Below, piece by piece: positions 1 through 11,329 of a DNA stretch of 64,000 bases. Positions within the stretch are counted from its first letter, which is position 1. Each line of letters opens with the position of its first letter. Below the pieces are notes generated by a model that worked only from the letters and a program-made list of their open reading frames with translations, did no database searches and was not told the origin of the DNA. The position numbers were made by a program, and so were the translations under genes. Origin of the DNA: Atriophallophorus winterbourni (taxonomy: Eukaryota; Platyhelminthes; Trematoda; Plagiorchiida; Microphallidae); contig JACCGJ010000344.1 of the NCBI GenBank assembly GCA_013407085.1, positions 35,200 to 99,199 on the forward strand, read 5' to 3'.

Positions 1-1024
1 GGATCGCTTTACCAGATAGATATTACAAAAAATGTAAACTAAAATAATCCACCGTTTTTGAATTGATGGCCGTAACAATGTTCTATCATTTTATCTTGTT
101 TACGTCCAAGCTGTGGAAGTCAAAAGTAAAATATCTAGGCCAATAATTAGTCTGTTGTCGCAAACGGGGTTACATAACCCGTACATAGTCATAGAACCGA
201 TGGCCACAAACATTTCTGCACACTGCTATTTGCTTAAATTACGTGCGGTTTCTGCATTGTGTCAATCAAGCCGTCGTTTGACACCAAGTTACTCCGTAGC
301 GGTTCATTGAAGTCGCCCTGGTGTTGGGATGGAATACTAAACTCGCGTGATTGATTGGATCTCCAGTAGTTGGGTGTGCATACTTAAAGTAGCTCTCGGC
401 GTGGCTCCAAACTCACAATCTCGTAATAGAAGATACTATGCACCTGGTTTCATTTAAGTAACATAACGATGTACCAGAATGATAGCAGCTGAGTTCCTTC
501 TCTCATCGCGGAGAGATAAATCACCATGGGATTGGCATGAAAGACCTTTGATAACGTGACATTAAGGACGACAATATAATAAGTTTCGATCGAATAATCG
601 ATGAATAGCGTAGTGTAGTAGTGGCTACCATCAATCGCAGAAAGTAAAGCATTGTTTTTGGAGCAGGTTATTATCCCGAGAATTACGCCTCTTTAACACG
701 AAACGTTCAAGTGCAGCCTGCCACGCCATAAGAAATCGATCAAACTGTTACAGTGTCGTGTGGTTTTCCCAAACGGTTTTCAGTTTCGTAAAATTACGAT
801 GATGACACTTCCGGTGCAAATGGTTGTTGCCTTGGTATCGAACGATAAATTATTGTTAGAATAGGATCCGGTGGAGTATGACTGTTATTATTCAATCAAA
901 CACGACAGTCCCAAATAGCAACCCTGCCCGTTTTCAAACTAAAAAAGAATAATTACATCATCATAATTGTACTCCAAGTTCACAGCCCGAGAAGATTGTC
1001 CATACAAATGACATATTAAGGTGA
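1..1024. other. ALG2 3' flank, no gene seen
   Basis: AT-rich sequence downstream of the ALG2 stop codon at 1025. It should hold the ALG2 3' UTR on the minus strand. I see no coding region, no recognisable transposon and no clear canonical AATAAA signal close to the stop. Confidence 0.4.
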
Positions 1025-4000
1025 TTACGTTTCGATTTTTGCCAGAATATCGATCAGCCGTGTCGTAAAGGTGTCGAACGAGAAGTTCCGAGAGACGTGT
1101 AATCGTGCAGCTTGCCCCATTCGTGAAACAAGTTTGTTGTCGTTGATGAATCTGAAAATGTGGACATGATCACTCGTTAGTCATTCCGAAAAAAACGCTT
1201 CGAAAAACTATTGTTATTGAACGTTATTGATCTATTAATAGTCCCGAAAGGGAGGTTAACGGGCTGGCCACAATGATGTAACCATTAAATCGGACTTTAA
1301 TATGTTATACCCTTAATATCAATCTATTGACTGGAGACTCTCTTAAACGTATCTTTGAATAAGCTCGATATCGAGTGTTTTGCTGTCTTTTTACGTTACA
1401 AACTCGTAACCATATATAAAAGCATCCCTTTCCGTATCAACAAGTTGTTTAAAGCCCAAATCTCGGATCTTCTTACTGTCTACTCGTTGGGTTCTCGATA
1501 ATCTATACACGTAGAATCATAAGAATAGTGCTGGAAACTAGTCACACGATTTTGGTGGGCTCTGCAAAGGTCAGGCGATCCAGGCTTGGAATGATGACAC
1601 CAAGTCTGCCGCGGTTTCCTCAGCGTCACTCAATGTACAACAACCATCATCCGAGAGGGCATTGCATACCATACAATCACGAAAGAATTATAATCACACA
1701 AGAAGGGACATGTCTATGAGGACAAAGCGCATATAAATAGGGCCGATGAATGTTTTACAATCATCTTGTACACTCACCGCGCCATACACTCTGCGACCAG
1801 TTGCGGAAGACGCGCCACACTGTCGGTCGGACACAGATACCCGGTGGCGCCGTGAACAATGGTCTCGTGTGGACCGCCGGAATCGAGCGCAATCACCGGA
1901 CGACTCATGGCCATCGCCTCGATCGGCACAATACCAAAGTGCTCGCGATCCGGCGTGTACACCACGGCATCGCTGGAGGCGATCAATAGAGCCTTGACCT
2001 CAGACGAGCAAGAGCGAATAAATGTCACCTGGTCGGATATCTGAAAAATGGGTATCCGGTTTATGGGTGCTCGACTCGACGCGCGAAATAACAAGTCTGA
2101 TCCAGGCAAAGTGCCACACATCATCATCACCATCATGAAGCACAAGTCAGGAAAAGCAGATAAGCAAGCGTGTGAAACAAGGGAAGGCAGGCAAGCGGAA
2201 TATGCAAAAGCAAATGCGCAAAAAGTAGCTTGTTTTTGCAGTTTCACTGCATGCAATTTTGTTTTGTTCATCAAATAATACCGGATTAAAAAAATTATAA
2301 CACAATAAAATACACTGGCGCCATTGACTTGGGTTTACAGCCATATCTCGCAAAGTTTCCAGCCAACTATTAGGTGGAGCTTTTGGACCCCATCCAGGCA
2401 AACGAATACGCCCAACTGAGCCTAGCGCTACGGTGAGTTTCTTCATCCCAACGCGCCACGTCATGGACGGGCCATCCCATCGTTTCTCCCAACTTCTGCA
2501 AATAAGGCGCGGTATGGTAAACGGTGAGGAGGCATTCTTAAAACATGTCCCAACCATCGCAAGCGAGCAAGCATCAGCATTTCTCTCAGTCCGTGGCCAT
2601 CTGGTCCTAACACCCGCTTGCAGACATCTACATTTGTAACGCTCCCACCGAATGCAAGCAATCCTACGCAGGCAACGGGTGTCAAAAACAGACAGCCGAC
2701 GGACATCTTCCGCTCGGATAGACCAGGTTTCGCAGCCATAAAGTAGTGTAGCACGCATCACTGCGTTGTACACTCGGCCTTTAGTATGAAGTGAAACATC
2801 GTGTCGACGCCACAAGTGGCGAAGGTTAGCAAACGCTGCACCCGCTTTGCGAACACGATGTGAGATCTCGTCTTCGACACAACCGCCAGCAGAGATACAA
2901 CTGCCAAGGTAAACAAGTGCCACACAGTCAAAAACTGCACGTGGGCTAAGATACTGTCTGGTTGCCCAGGCTTAGACCGATATGAGAGGAATAGAAATGA
3001 CAATGAGACTCTAGTTTGCTTTCACATGCAGTTCAGTACCGCTGAAAAACATCAATTTAGTACGGTGTAAGCTGCACAGAACGGAAGTTCTAAACGATTG
3101 CACATTTGGGGGAGATGGACTGCAAATGGTTTGATCGATAAGGCTGGCGTTTTCGAATTAGTACAACAGGGTTGACATCGTTGGATAAAATAAAAAACAT
3201 TCATATAGTCTAATATGTATGTATGTATGAAAGCACAAGCCTGATCCAGGCAAAGTGCCGTACAGTCAGAGACTGCACGTGGATTAAGATAATGACAATT
3301 GACCATGCCCCGACAGACAGGAGAAGGAAAATAGAAATGGTATTGAGACTCCAGCTCGTTTCAGCATGCAGCTCACTACCGATTGCTTCTTCTTCTTTCT
3401 TTTCTTTTGTATGACTATCTCCTCCTGGAGGATGAGTCGGCTTCAATGAAGGCTCTTGGGGATTTGGGTACAAAGCGGCGTCCCCAGCACCACTCGGCGT
3501 TTGTTCGTTTGTTCGACTCAGCTTCTCTAGCCTTTGCACAACCAAGTGCGACCTGCAAGGCAGCAGGGAGTTGCCAGAAAGAGGTGGTCTACCAGACTCT
3601 GTTCCAGGTTTTTCCTCAGGGTTTTATCCNNNNNNNNNNNNNNNNNNNNNNNNNNNNNNNNNNNNNNNNNNNNNNNNNNNNNNNNNNNNNNNNNNNNNNN
3701 NNNNNNNNNNNNNNNNNNNNNNNNNNNNNNNNNNNNNNNNNNNNNNNNNNNNNNNNNNNNNNNNNNNNNNNNNNNNNNNNNNNNNNNNNNNNNNNNNNNN
3801 NNNNNNNNNNNNNNNNNNNNNNNNNNNNNNNNNNNNNNNNNNNNNNNNNNNNNNNNNNNNNNNNNNNNNNNNNNNNNNNNNNNNNNNNNNNNNNNNNNNN
3901 NNNNNNNNNNNNNNNNNNNNNNNNNNNNNNNNNNNNNNNNNNNNNNNNNNNNNNNNNNNNNNNNNNNNNNNNNNNNNNNNNNNNNNNNNNNNNNNNNNNN

Positions 4001-7000
4001 NNNNNNNNNNNNNNNNNNNNNNNNNNNNNNNNNNNNNNNNNNNNNNNNNNNNNNNNNNNNNNNNNNNNNNNNNNNNNNNNNNNNNNNNNNNNNNNNNNNN
4101 NNNNNNNNNNNNNNNNNNNNNNNNNNNNNNNNNNNNNNNNNNNNNNNNNNNNNNNNNNNNNNNNNNNNNNNNNNNNNNNNNNNNNNNNNNNNNNNNNNNN
4201 NNNNNNNNNNNNNNNNNNNNNNNNNNNNNNNNNNNNNNNNNNNNNNNNNNNNNNNNNNNNNNNNNNNNNNNNNNNNNNNNNNNNNNNNNNNNNNNNNNNN
4301 NNNNNNNNNNNNNNNNNNNNNNNNNNNNNNNNNNNNNNNNNNNNNNNNNNNNNNNNNNNNNNNNNNNNNNNNNNNNNNNNNNNNNNNNNNNNNNNNNNNN
4401 NNNNNNNNNNNNNNNNNNNNNNNNNNNNNNNNNNNNNNNNNNNNNNNNNNNNNNNNNNNNNNNNNNNNNNNNNNNNNNNNNNNNNNNNNNNNNNNNNNNN
4501 NNNNNNNNNNNNNNNNNNNNNNNNNNNNNNNNNNNNNNNNNNNNNNNNNNNNNNNNNNNNNNNNNNNNNNNNNNNNNNNNNNNNNNNNNNNNNNNNNNNN
4601 NNNNNNNNNNNNNNNNNNNNNNNNNNNNNTGCTTACAGCCGTGAGCTCTGTGGGGAAAAGTTTGTTCCTCATGAATCGGGCGGTTTAGTAATCCGAAACG
4701 CTATGCAGCATGGAAGCATCATGCGCTTATGATGTACATCCAGGGTGGACATCAACCGAAGGAGGCCAATAAAAACAACAACGGTGTTTTTGAGTTTGGT
4801 GCCCGAATGTTTATACAACAGTAAGCAAGTAATACGCTTATACACGGTCCACATTACCATGTATAAAACGCACCTTTAATTCTTCAGACAAGGCCACCAA
4901 ATCCTCGTGATATTCGACATTCTCGGTAACCCTGGAGTCATAGCCACCGGCGATGATTAGGTGGACGTCGGAAAAGTGAGTGCCATCCGAATCTTCCGCG
5001 TCGATCAACACATTCCAGTTAGTTGATAGGTGACCTTTTAGATAAAGGATTTCCGGGCAATGAGCGTAATGGTAAAACGTGGGGAAACCCCTGCAGAGAT
5101 TTTGGTAAATAAACACATTGTATACGAACACAAGCTGCACTATGTGAGGCCATACACGATACCCAGTTGTAATTAAAAGAAACCGCATTCACTAAACGTC
5201 AAAAGTTCGAAGAATATGTAAAACAATAACGGTTACATGGAGAATCAGTCGAGATAGAATATATATAAAGCATGAAGATGATATGGTATGAAATCACAAG
5301 CTTGATCCAAGCAAAGTGCCGCACAGTCAGACTGCAGGTGGGCTAAGATACTGTCAGGTTGCCCAGGCCTAGACAGAGCATGAAGTTCAATTTGCCCAGG
5401 TGAGGATGCGAATCTATAGCCCCCATAATGAGGCGTAACAATACGAAATAATGCCATTTACCAGTGGCCAGATCCTAGTCACACGAAGCTGCAGTAAAAC
5501 TAATGACAAAGATTCACGATCAAAATTTCACGGGTGCTTATTTGTAGACAAACGATTTTCTCGCCGATTCACGTGGCAAAATTGGCATTGCTTAGTGATC
5601 GGTATATGTATGTATGTATGAAAGCACAAGCCTGATCCAGGCAAAGTGCCGCACAGTCACGTGGGATAAGATACTGTCAGGTTGCCCAGGTCTAGACAGA
5701 TATGAGTGGAAATAAAATGAGAAATGGTAGTGAGAATCCAGCGTGTTTCAGTATGCAGCTCACTACCGTTGGCCAATCAATTTAGCACGATGTTAGCCGC
5801 ACAGCACATAAATGCTTCATAGCCGGTTCAGTGACGCGTAAGGAGGAGCTTAACTTATACGAGAACGATGATAAAAGCACTAGTAGATGTCAGAACCTCG
5901 ATATGTGCATGCGCATAGGGGAATTAAAGAATGACAGCTCAGTCGGTCTGTTTTCACTGCGCTTTAGCCAGAATGAGGAGGAAACACAAAACATATACTT
6001 CTGTTCAAGTAAACATATTTAAACGCTTTTATTAAACGCATACATACTAAAGGCGGTTTCGTGTGGTGTGCACCCATCACCAAGATCCGTATGTGCCCGA
6101 CTTATCAAACATTAAGTTCAAAGTTTGTTTCTAGACAGACGAAAGCTGATCGCGCTGTCAAGTGTGAACACCCCAAAACCGGTAGTGGGGTGTGTGATGG
6201 GAAAGTAGCAAATATTAGTGCTTTGGTAAAGCCAACGGGTTTAAACTTATCCTAGTGTGCATATGATGCAAAAAGTTGGTCATGCCAGCCTTACTCAACA
6301 GTAGTTTCACAGTTCAAGCTTTGCATCCTTTTGTTATTCGTGAAAAATACAACCTCGCATGAGTGTGCAATCCGGTATGTTCACGATTATCAACTATGAG
6401 CTTGCATCAACAATCGCTCGCCTGTGGATTGTATTCTAGATTACTTAAATCTATTTTACAACAAGACACCACAACGACGTTTAGTGATTGGCGTGAACGC
6501 GGAGACGATATTGCGTGTCCAATCACCCCACAGTCTTGTGTTGCCTACATCCCCATCCCTTACACACCAATACTGGTTTCTGGCTGTTTGTCGTCGTCAG
6601 GTGGAGACAGTAAGATCAGGTTCAGTGAGCCTTGAAACAGTGGTAAACAAAGTTATACTTGTATGCCACTGTTATGTGAGCAACACATTACTTTGGTCAT
6701 CCATAAGCGTCTTGAGTGCTTGACTAAGAATCACTTTGTGATTCCGTGTCTGAACATCGTGGTTCGTTGTACGAACCCTATATAACAGTGGCATACAAGT
6801 ATAACTTTGTTTACCCCACAGTCTGTTTGATGATACGCTTTCGCGATAAGACTTACTCAAAGCAAACAAGGCCAGTTGCAAGTTTTTCTTTCGTTCATAA
6901 CGATTGAGCGAGACGAATACAAAACGAGCTGTAGACGGGATTGACCGATCGGTAAGCATCTTTCGGCAAAGCGTTCGATCACCACATAATTCGTCAGTTT

Positions 7001-9935
7001 GATCCAGAGACAAGACGCTGTTGGGCAGTCTTAAGCTCGTTGTGTTTGACACCGGGTATAGGATTTGAAGCTCACGGTTTCGTAAAGAGCTGAACGTTTG
7101 GCGAATCACAGAAGCTGAAAAGAATCAATGTGATCGATGTTATTGTGGTTCTCACAAACAGTTTCTGACAGTTTGCCAGAGATAGTAAAGACCAGGCCAA
7201 TGGGGTACTTGAAGCAATGGAAAAGTATTAAACAAAGTCATAAGTGAAAGATACTGTTCAATAGGGTTTGTGCAATGAACCAAGATGTTCAGATACAGAA
7301 TCGTATATTGATTTCCGCTCAAGACGATTATAAAAGATCAATGTTTTGCAGTGCTGACGATCATCCACCTTCTATCCCAATTACTATAGACCTCACGAGA
7401 ATGAGCCAGTGATTTACAATCAAGAGTGTTATGTCATTTTAGGTTTACTGTCCATTTACACTCGACACAGAAAAGCATGAAATGCATAATTTCTCGTCGC
7501 TATTTTCTGTTGGATATGAACCGATTGGTGGAACATTAGTCTCGAGCTCCAAATTCGAATGGTGTCGAATAAAGACATCAAAAATTCGGTATGATATGTC
7601 AAAATCACAAGCCTAGAGCCACGCAAAGTTCCGCACAATCAGAGACTGCGCGTGAGTTAGGATAGTCTCAGATTGTCCAGGGCCAGACAGAAAGAATGGT
7701 ACTGAGACCAGGCGTGTTTCCGTATGCAGCTCGGTACAGTTGGTAAATCCATTTACTTCTGCATTACTGCACGTTTGAACAACCGTGAAAATTGGGAATG
7801 TAGCAGAGCCCAGTTGTCCAAGATGTAGCTGGCCACCAGTGGACAATCTAGCAAAGCTGGAGAAAGCGTGGAGTACGAGGAAGGATAACTAATAATTGGG
7901 AGAAAACATATTTGAGCGGATTTGCTCTGATCAGATGAAGCAGCACCACCTCTGCATGCATGTATGAAAGCACAAGCCTGATCCAGGCAAGTGCCGCGCA
8001 GTCAAAAACTGCATCAAGTTGCCCAGGTCAAGACGCGTATGGAGAGGAAAGCACAATGGCAGTGTGACTCCAGCGAGTATTCACATGCAGCTCACTACCG
8101 GTGGCAAATCAATTTAGCACGGTGTTAGCTGAATGGTACATCCGTGCAACACCTCCGCTATTCATTGGCGTCTCACCGCGTCTGAATAGGCCAATTGAAT
8201 TTGTACCACCCGTGTATAACATTTAACATTTCACACTTAAGATCGTTTTTATTTAAAAGGATGATTTTTCCCACAAAGTGAACGGCTACGTGTCAGCAAT
8301 ACTTTGAGGCGCATAAACATATCTGGGACTGAGAATGAGAAGTCAATTAGAAATTAAATCATAGTTAAATGAAAGAATGCTACATTATGAGGAGATAAAA
8401 ACACCTTTCCAACGCTGTTACTTGACAACCCAATTACGCTGCTCGACAACATGCGATGGCTGGTTAGATTTAGTGTTCCACCAACGTATATTTTGCGGCG
8501 TATTTTTCCACTCAAACTAGCAAGATAAAGAAGTACAAGTCAAACTAACACGTGTAGGCCATGCTTTTCGAAAAAAGTTATAGATGAAAGAAGAAACATA
8601 TTTCTGTCTAGGGCTTGGGTGATCTGACAGGATGTCGATCCAGATGGAGTCATGACTTTTATAGCTAAAACTTATTTCAGTATCATGATCATCACCAAGC
8701 CAACGTGAAGAGCCGCCCGCCATCAAAGGCAGCATTACAATGATAACGTAGATCAATGCTTGGGTGCAATAAAATCATAATGGTATTAAAAATAAAAAAG
8801 ACGAAAGTTTAATTGGTTATACGCCTTGATTAGGATATGCATGACAGCACAAGCCTGAACCAAGCAGTTTCGGGTTAAGATACTGCCCGATTGCCTAGAC
8901 AGATATGAGAGATGAAAATAGATTAGGATAAAGTGAAAACAATTAGTTCGAGGCGCATACGTCTTTAATATGCCAACAACAGCCAAGTAAAACGACATGA
9001 ACACGATAGCTTCAGCGTGGCTAACAATCCTATGGGTCACAACAAGCTTTCATCACAATACCACTTCATTACCAACGTTATGCACAGCATTACATCAATT
9101 GCAGGTACCGAATGTTCAACTTCTATAGAGCTAAAGGACAGTAAATTCTTAAATACACGTTGAAGAGTGGGAATTTAAAGATCGTAAACTTAGACCTACA
9201 GCTCAAATTAAACTTGCATTCAATCTCACTGCATGAAAGGCTAGATCGACGTTAGCAAGACAACTTACATGTGCCTTTCATTTCCGTGTATTACAACAAT
9301 GGAAACCTCTTTCGCTATCTGACAGTCAGCACGGTTTCAGACAATTTTTCAAGACACGTGACTTATGTACAAGTATAAGATAACAAAACACAACGCTTAC
9401 CCGTAAACTGGCTGTTAGCCAACAGCTGATCGGCAAAACCAGTACTCCATTCCTCCAGCCGGTCAATTGGTAATCGATATAAACGCTTTAAAAAGTGTTC
9501 TCGGTTCGTTAAAAGCTGATCCGGGAAATGGCAATAAAAAACCGTCTAAATGAGCCATGAGGGGAAGACTGCTGAACAAACCTTGAATCCAAACAGCCAG
9601 AACAACGGCAACGGGGCAGATATTTGGTCAACAAAGATCAAATCTTTCGACCGGCTGCACGTAAGAATCACATACAGCGCTGCGAACAGCATTCTCATGT
9701 AGGCGAACAAGGCCATCATACGACCGAAACACGAACGAGGTAGCCAGTCGCCCACAACAGTGACATTCACTTCAGGTGTTAAAGTTTCCTCGAAACAATG
9801 TGAACGATCGTGGTGATTGGTCACCATTTGCACAAGGTAGCCCTTTTGTTGAACGGCCAACGCGGCGTCAACGACAAGTCGTTCAGCACCACCAATACCC
9901 AAATCGGGATGCAAGAAAACGATCCGTTCGAACAT
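1025..9935 (-). CDS. ALG2: ALG2, alpha-1,3/1,6-mannosyltransferase (GT4), six exons
   Basis: Adds the second and third mannose to the dolichol-linked N-glycan precursor on the cytosolic face of the ER. Exons in coding order: 9935-9582, 9545-9401, 7114-6815, 5034-4874, 2040-1778, 1151-1025 (TAA). Lengths 354+145+300+161+263+127 = 1350 nt, 449 aa (human about 416). Phases agree at every junction and introns are GT-AG. Exon 1 starts MFERIVFLHPDLGIGGAERL, the family N-terminus, and holds a hydrophobic stretch (MMALFAYMRMLFAALYVILT). Exon 2 has FYCHFPDQLL and NSQFT; exon 3 has SLNRYERKKNLQLAL; exon 4 has IIAGGYDSRVTENVEYHEDL; exon 5 has the GT4 EX7E motif (EHFGIVPIE) and SGGPHET; exon 6 ends LIDILAKIET. 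Intron 1 is only 36 bp. About 25 residues at the exon 3/4 junction are extra relative to human, so that junction is the least certain. Introns 2-4 are full of repeats, and intron 4 contains the N gap. Confidence 0.93.
1152..1777 (-). other. ALG2 intron 5
   Basis: 626 bp between a GTGAGT donor (starting at 1777) and a TTTTCAG acceptor ending at 1152 on the minus strand. It is AT-rich and I recognise no repeat in it. Confidence 0.6.
2085..3125 (+). repeat. SINE-like repeat, split by a non-LTR insertion
   Basis: Copy of a ~250 bp dispersed repeat. The consensus head reads (TATG)n then GAAAGCACAAGCCTGATCC, followed by AGGCAAAGTGCCGCACAGTC; further on it carries TCAGGTTGCCCAGG and CCAATCAATTTAGCACGGTG. 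The head is at 2085-2120 and the body resumes at 2916 and runs to about 3125. Between them is a minus-strand LINE fragment flanked by a perfect 12-bp duplication (2109-2120 and 2916-2927). It lies in ALG2 intron 4. I see no tRNA A/B boxes, so 'SINE' is only inferred from size, dispersal and the short tandem repeat at the end. Confidence 0.6.
2121..2915 (-). mobile_element. Non-LTR retrotransposon, 3' fragment of ORF2
   Basis: Minus-strand reading gives the end of a LINE reverse transcriptase: VYLGSCISAGGCVEDEISHR, then ATLLYGCETWS, DTRCLRRIA and RLRWLGHVL in adjacent frames. Several frameshifts break it. The 3' end is a (ATG)n-like tail at 2121-2137. The same family is represented by a longer copy at 12076-14055. 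It is 5'-truncated at 2915 and bounded by the 12-bp target duplication AAGTGCCACACA, as expected for target-primed reverse transcription into the SINE-like repeat. Confidence 0.8.
3215..3390 (+). repeat. SINE-like repeat copy
   Basis: Second copy of the dispersed SINE-like family in ALG2 intron 4. It is preceded by (TATG)n at 3214-3228, then GAAAGCACAAGCCTGATCC, and is truncated where the GC-rich repeat begins at about 3392. Same orientation as the neighbouring copies, antisense to ALG2. Confidence 0.65.
3392..3629 (+). repeat. GC-rich ~590 bp repeat, left part, cut by gap
   Basis: Begins TTTTGTATGACTATCTCCTC and is nearly identical to the starts of the copies at 10185 and 62405: CTCCTCCTGGAGGATGAGTC, then GCGGCGTCCCCAGCACCACT and GTGCGACCTGCAAGGCAGCA. 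It runs into the assembly gap, so its right end is unknown. The long open frames reported across the gap are artefacts of the Ns. Confidence 0.7.
3630..4629. other. Assembly gap (1000 N)
   Basis: Exactly 1000 consecutive N, which suggests a nominal scaffold gap rather than a measured size. It lies in ALG2 intron 4 between two repeats, the likely reason assembly failed. Confidence 0.99.
4630..4790 (+). mobile_element. RTE-like LINE 3' tail
   Basis: Matches the 3' end shared with 11560-11985 (minus), 43880, 47100, 54690 and 59770: the decayed C-terminal Cys/His region, then ATGATGTACATCCA, CCGAAGGAGGCCAA and an (AAC)n-like tail. Left end lost in the gap. Confidence 0.6.
5275..5830 (+). repeat. 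Two SINE-like repeat copies in ALG2 intron 3
   Basis: Partial copy at about 5275-5400 (GAAATCACAAGCTTGATCC start) and a fuller copy at about 5605-5830 with a (TATG)n head, AGGCAAAGTGCCGCACAGTC and the CCAATCAATTTAGCACGATG segment. Between them is AT-rich sequence without recognisable features. Both lie antisense to ALG2. Confidence 0.6.
6537..6813 (-). mobile_element. Retrozyme-like (hammerhead repeat) insertion at ALG2 exon-3 donor
   Basis: A 277-bp copy of the hammerhead repeat family flanked by the 11-bp direct repeat CCCCACAGTCT (6526-6536 and 6814-6824). It is rearranged head to head: a perfect 33-bp inverted repeat occupies 6643-6675 and 6782-6814. The ribozyme remnant at 6567-6604 (minus) keeps CUGACGA and GAAAC, but stem III is mismatched, so it is probably inactive. 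The right-hand target copy is the last sequence of ALG2 exon 3 (AGACTGTGGGG on the coding strand). The element supplies TAAAC after that G, giving the donor G|GTAAAC now predicted for intron 3. Confidence 0.8.
7595..8905 (+). repeat. Three SINE-like repeat copies in ALG2 intron 2
   Basis: Copies or fragments at about 7595-7765, 7955-8150 (with a CATG/TATG head) and 8835-8905, each recognisable by CACAAGCCTGATCC-like or CACAAGCCTAGAGCC-like sequence. All are in the same orientation, antisense to ALG2. The rest of intron 2 (7115-9400) is AT-rich with nothing recognised. Confidence 0.55.
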
Positions 9936-10180
9936 TGGATTTCAGACCCTGAAAAAGGGCAATATGGAACTGCAATTCGACTGTTTCAATGGTTGTATGT
10001 CGCGTAAGGATGCGTACTAAAATAATGGAAAACAGACAAACATGAATAGAAAATCGGGAAAAGCCATAGTATCTCACACTAGGGAAAATCTGAGAGCATA
10101 CGGTGGTAACTTCAGCAGCAGACTGCACATGGGCTAACACCGTGTTAAATTGGTTGGCCACCGGTAGTGAGCTGAATGCT
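9936..10180. other. ALG2 upstream region
   Basis: Sequence 5' of the ALG2 start codon, where its 5' UTR and promoter (or a spliced-leader acceptor) would lie on the minus strand. No TATA box or other element could be assigned with confidence. Confidence 0.3.
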
Positions 10181-10184
10181 GAAA

Positions 10185-11318
10185 TACTTACTTTACTTTT
10201 GTGCGACTATCTCCTCCTGGAGGATGAGTCGGCTTCAAAGAAGATTCTTGGGAATTTGGGTACAAAGCGGCGTCCCCAGCACCACTCGGCGTTTGTTTGA
10301 GTCAGCATCTCTAGCCTTTGCACAACCAAGTGCGACCTGCAAGGCAGCAGGGAGTTGCCAGAAAGAGGTGGTCTACCAGACTCTGTTCCAGGTTTTTTCT
10401 CAGGGTTTTCTCCCGAAGCCTTTCCCGCGATCGGGTACTTACTTACTTTACTTTACTTTTGTGCGGCTGACTCCACGGGTGGATTAGCCGGCTTCATTGA
10501 TGTCTCGGATTGAGACATCATCATGAAGTTTCTTGGGGATAGTGTACAAGTGATGTCCCCAGCACCACTTGGTGTTTGTTCGAGTACACCTCGCTAACCT
10601 TTGCACAGCCAAGTGCAACCTACAAGGCAGCAGGGAGTTGGCAGATAAACGCGCTGTGCGCTAGTTATCTACCTACGGGGTTTCTCTCCGGATTTTTCCT
10701 CGGGGTTTTCTCCCGAAGCCTTTCCCGCAATCGGGTGACCCACAAGGCAGTGGGGGTTCGGAGTCAGGGTTTTCCTTCCCCTCGATGGATTGCCGGTAGC
10801 TGACGAGCTCCATCTGCCCGGAGCAAACTGGTTTTAAGGCGCCAGTCACCCGCCTTCGCCCCTTCTCCTGTCAGTAAGAGCAGTTCCGCCGGGCTTGTGA
10901 AAGCCACTCGTGCAGGCCAGGAGTTGGACTTGGTTGTCAGAGGCTATTTGAGACGCACGCCACGTGGGAGCATTTTATAAATAGTAGGTGGCTCATTCCT
11001 GCTACCACCCCCGGCTGTGACAACCTTTGGGTGTCCCACAAGGCAGCGGAGGTTTAAAATCAGGGTGATGAAATGCCCTCCCGGGCTAACGAGCTACATC
11101 TACCCGAAGCAAACTGGTTTTCAGGCGCCAGTCACTCGCCCTCGCCCCTTCTCCTGTTGGTAGAAGCAGTTCCGCCGGGCTCGGAGAGCCACTCGTGCAG
11201 GCCAGAAGCTGGACTTGGTTGTCAGAGGCTATTTGAGACGCATGCCATATGGGAGCATTTTATATCCAGTGGGAGCTTATCCCCACTGCCACCCCCGGCT
11301 ATGACAACCTTTGGAGCT
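10185..11318 (+). repeat. GC-rich ~590 bp repeat, tandem array of three units
   Basis: Units: partial 10185-10436, full 10437-11026, partial 11027-11318. The full unit starts CTTACTTTACTTTTGTGCG and ends GCTGTGACAACCTTTGG. Shared blocks are CTCCTCCTGGAGGATGAG (degenerate in unit 2), GTGCGACCTGCAAGGCAGCA, CTCCCGAAGCCTTTCCCGC, AGCAGTTCCGCCGGGCT and GACTTGGTTGTCAGAGGCTA. Other copies are at 3392 and 62405. Open frames through it differ between copies, so it is probably non-coding. It is much richer in G+C than its surroundings. I do not recognise the family. Confidence 0.75.
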
Positions 11319-11329
11319 GGAGTCTCACT

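Noticed and set aside
3383..4732. Long open frames of 357-449 codons on both strands
   Set aside because: They run through the 1000-N gap and consist mainly of unknown residues.
6643..6814. Perfect 33-bp inverted repeat read as terminal inverted repeats of a MITE
   Set aside because: Other copies of the same sequence are head-to-tail units without such ends, and the 11-bp duplication lies outside the left arm. The inverted repeat is better explained by a rearranged hammerhead repeat.
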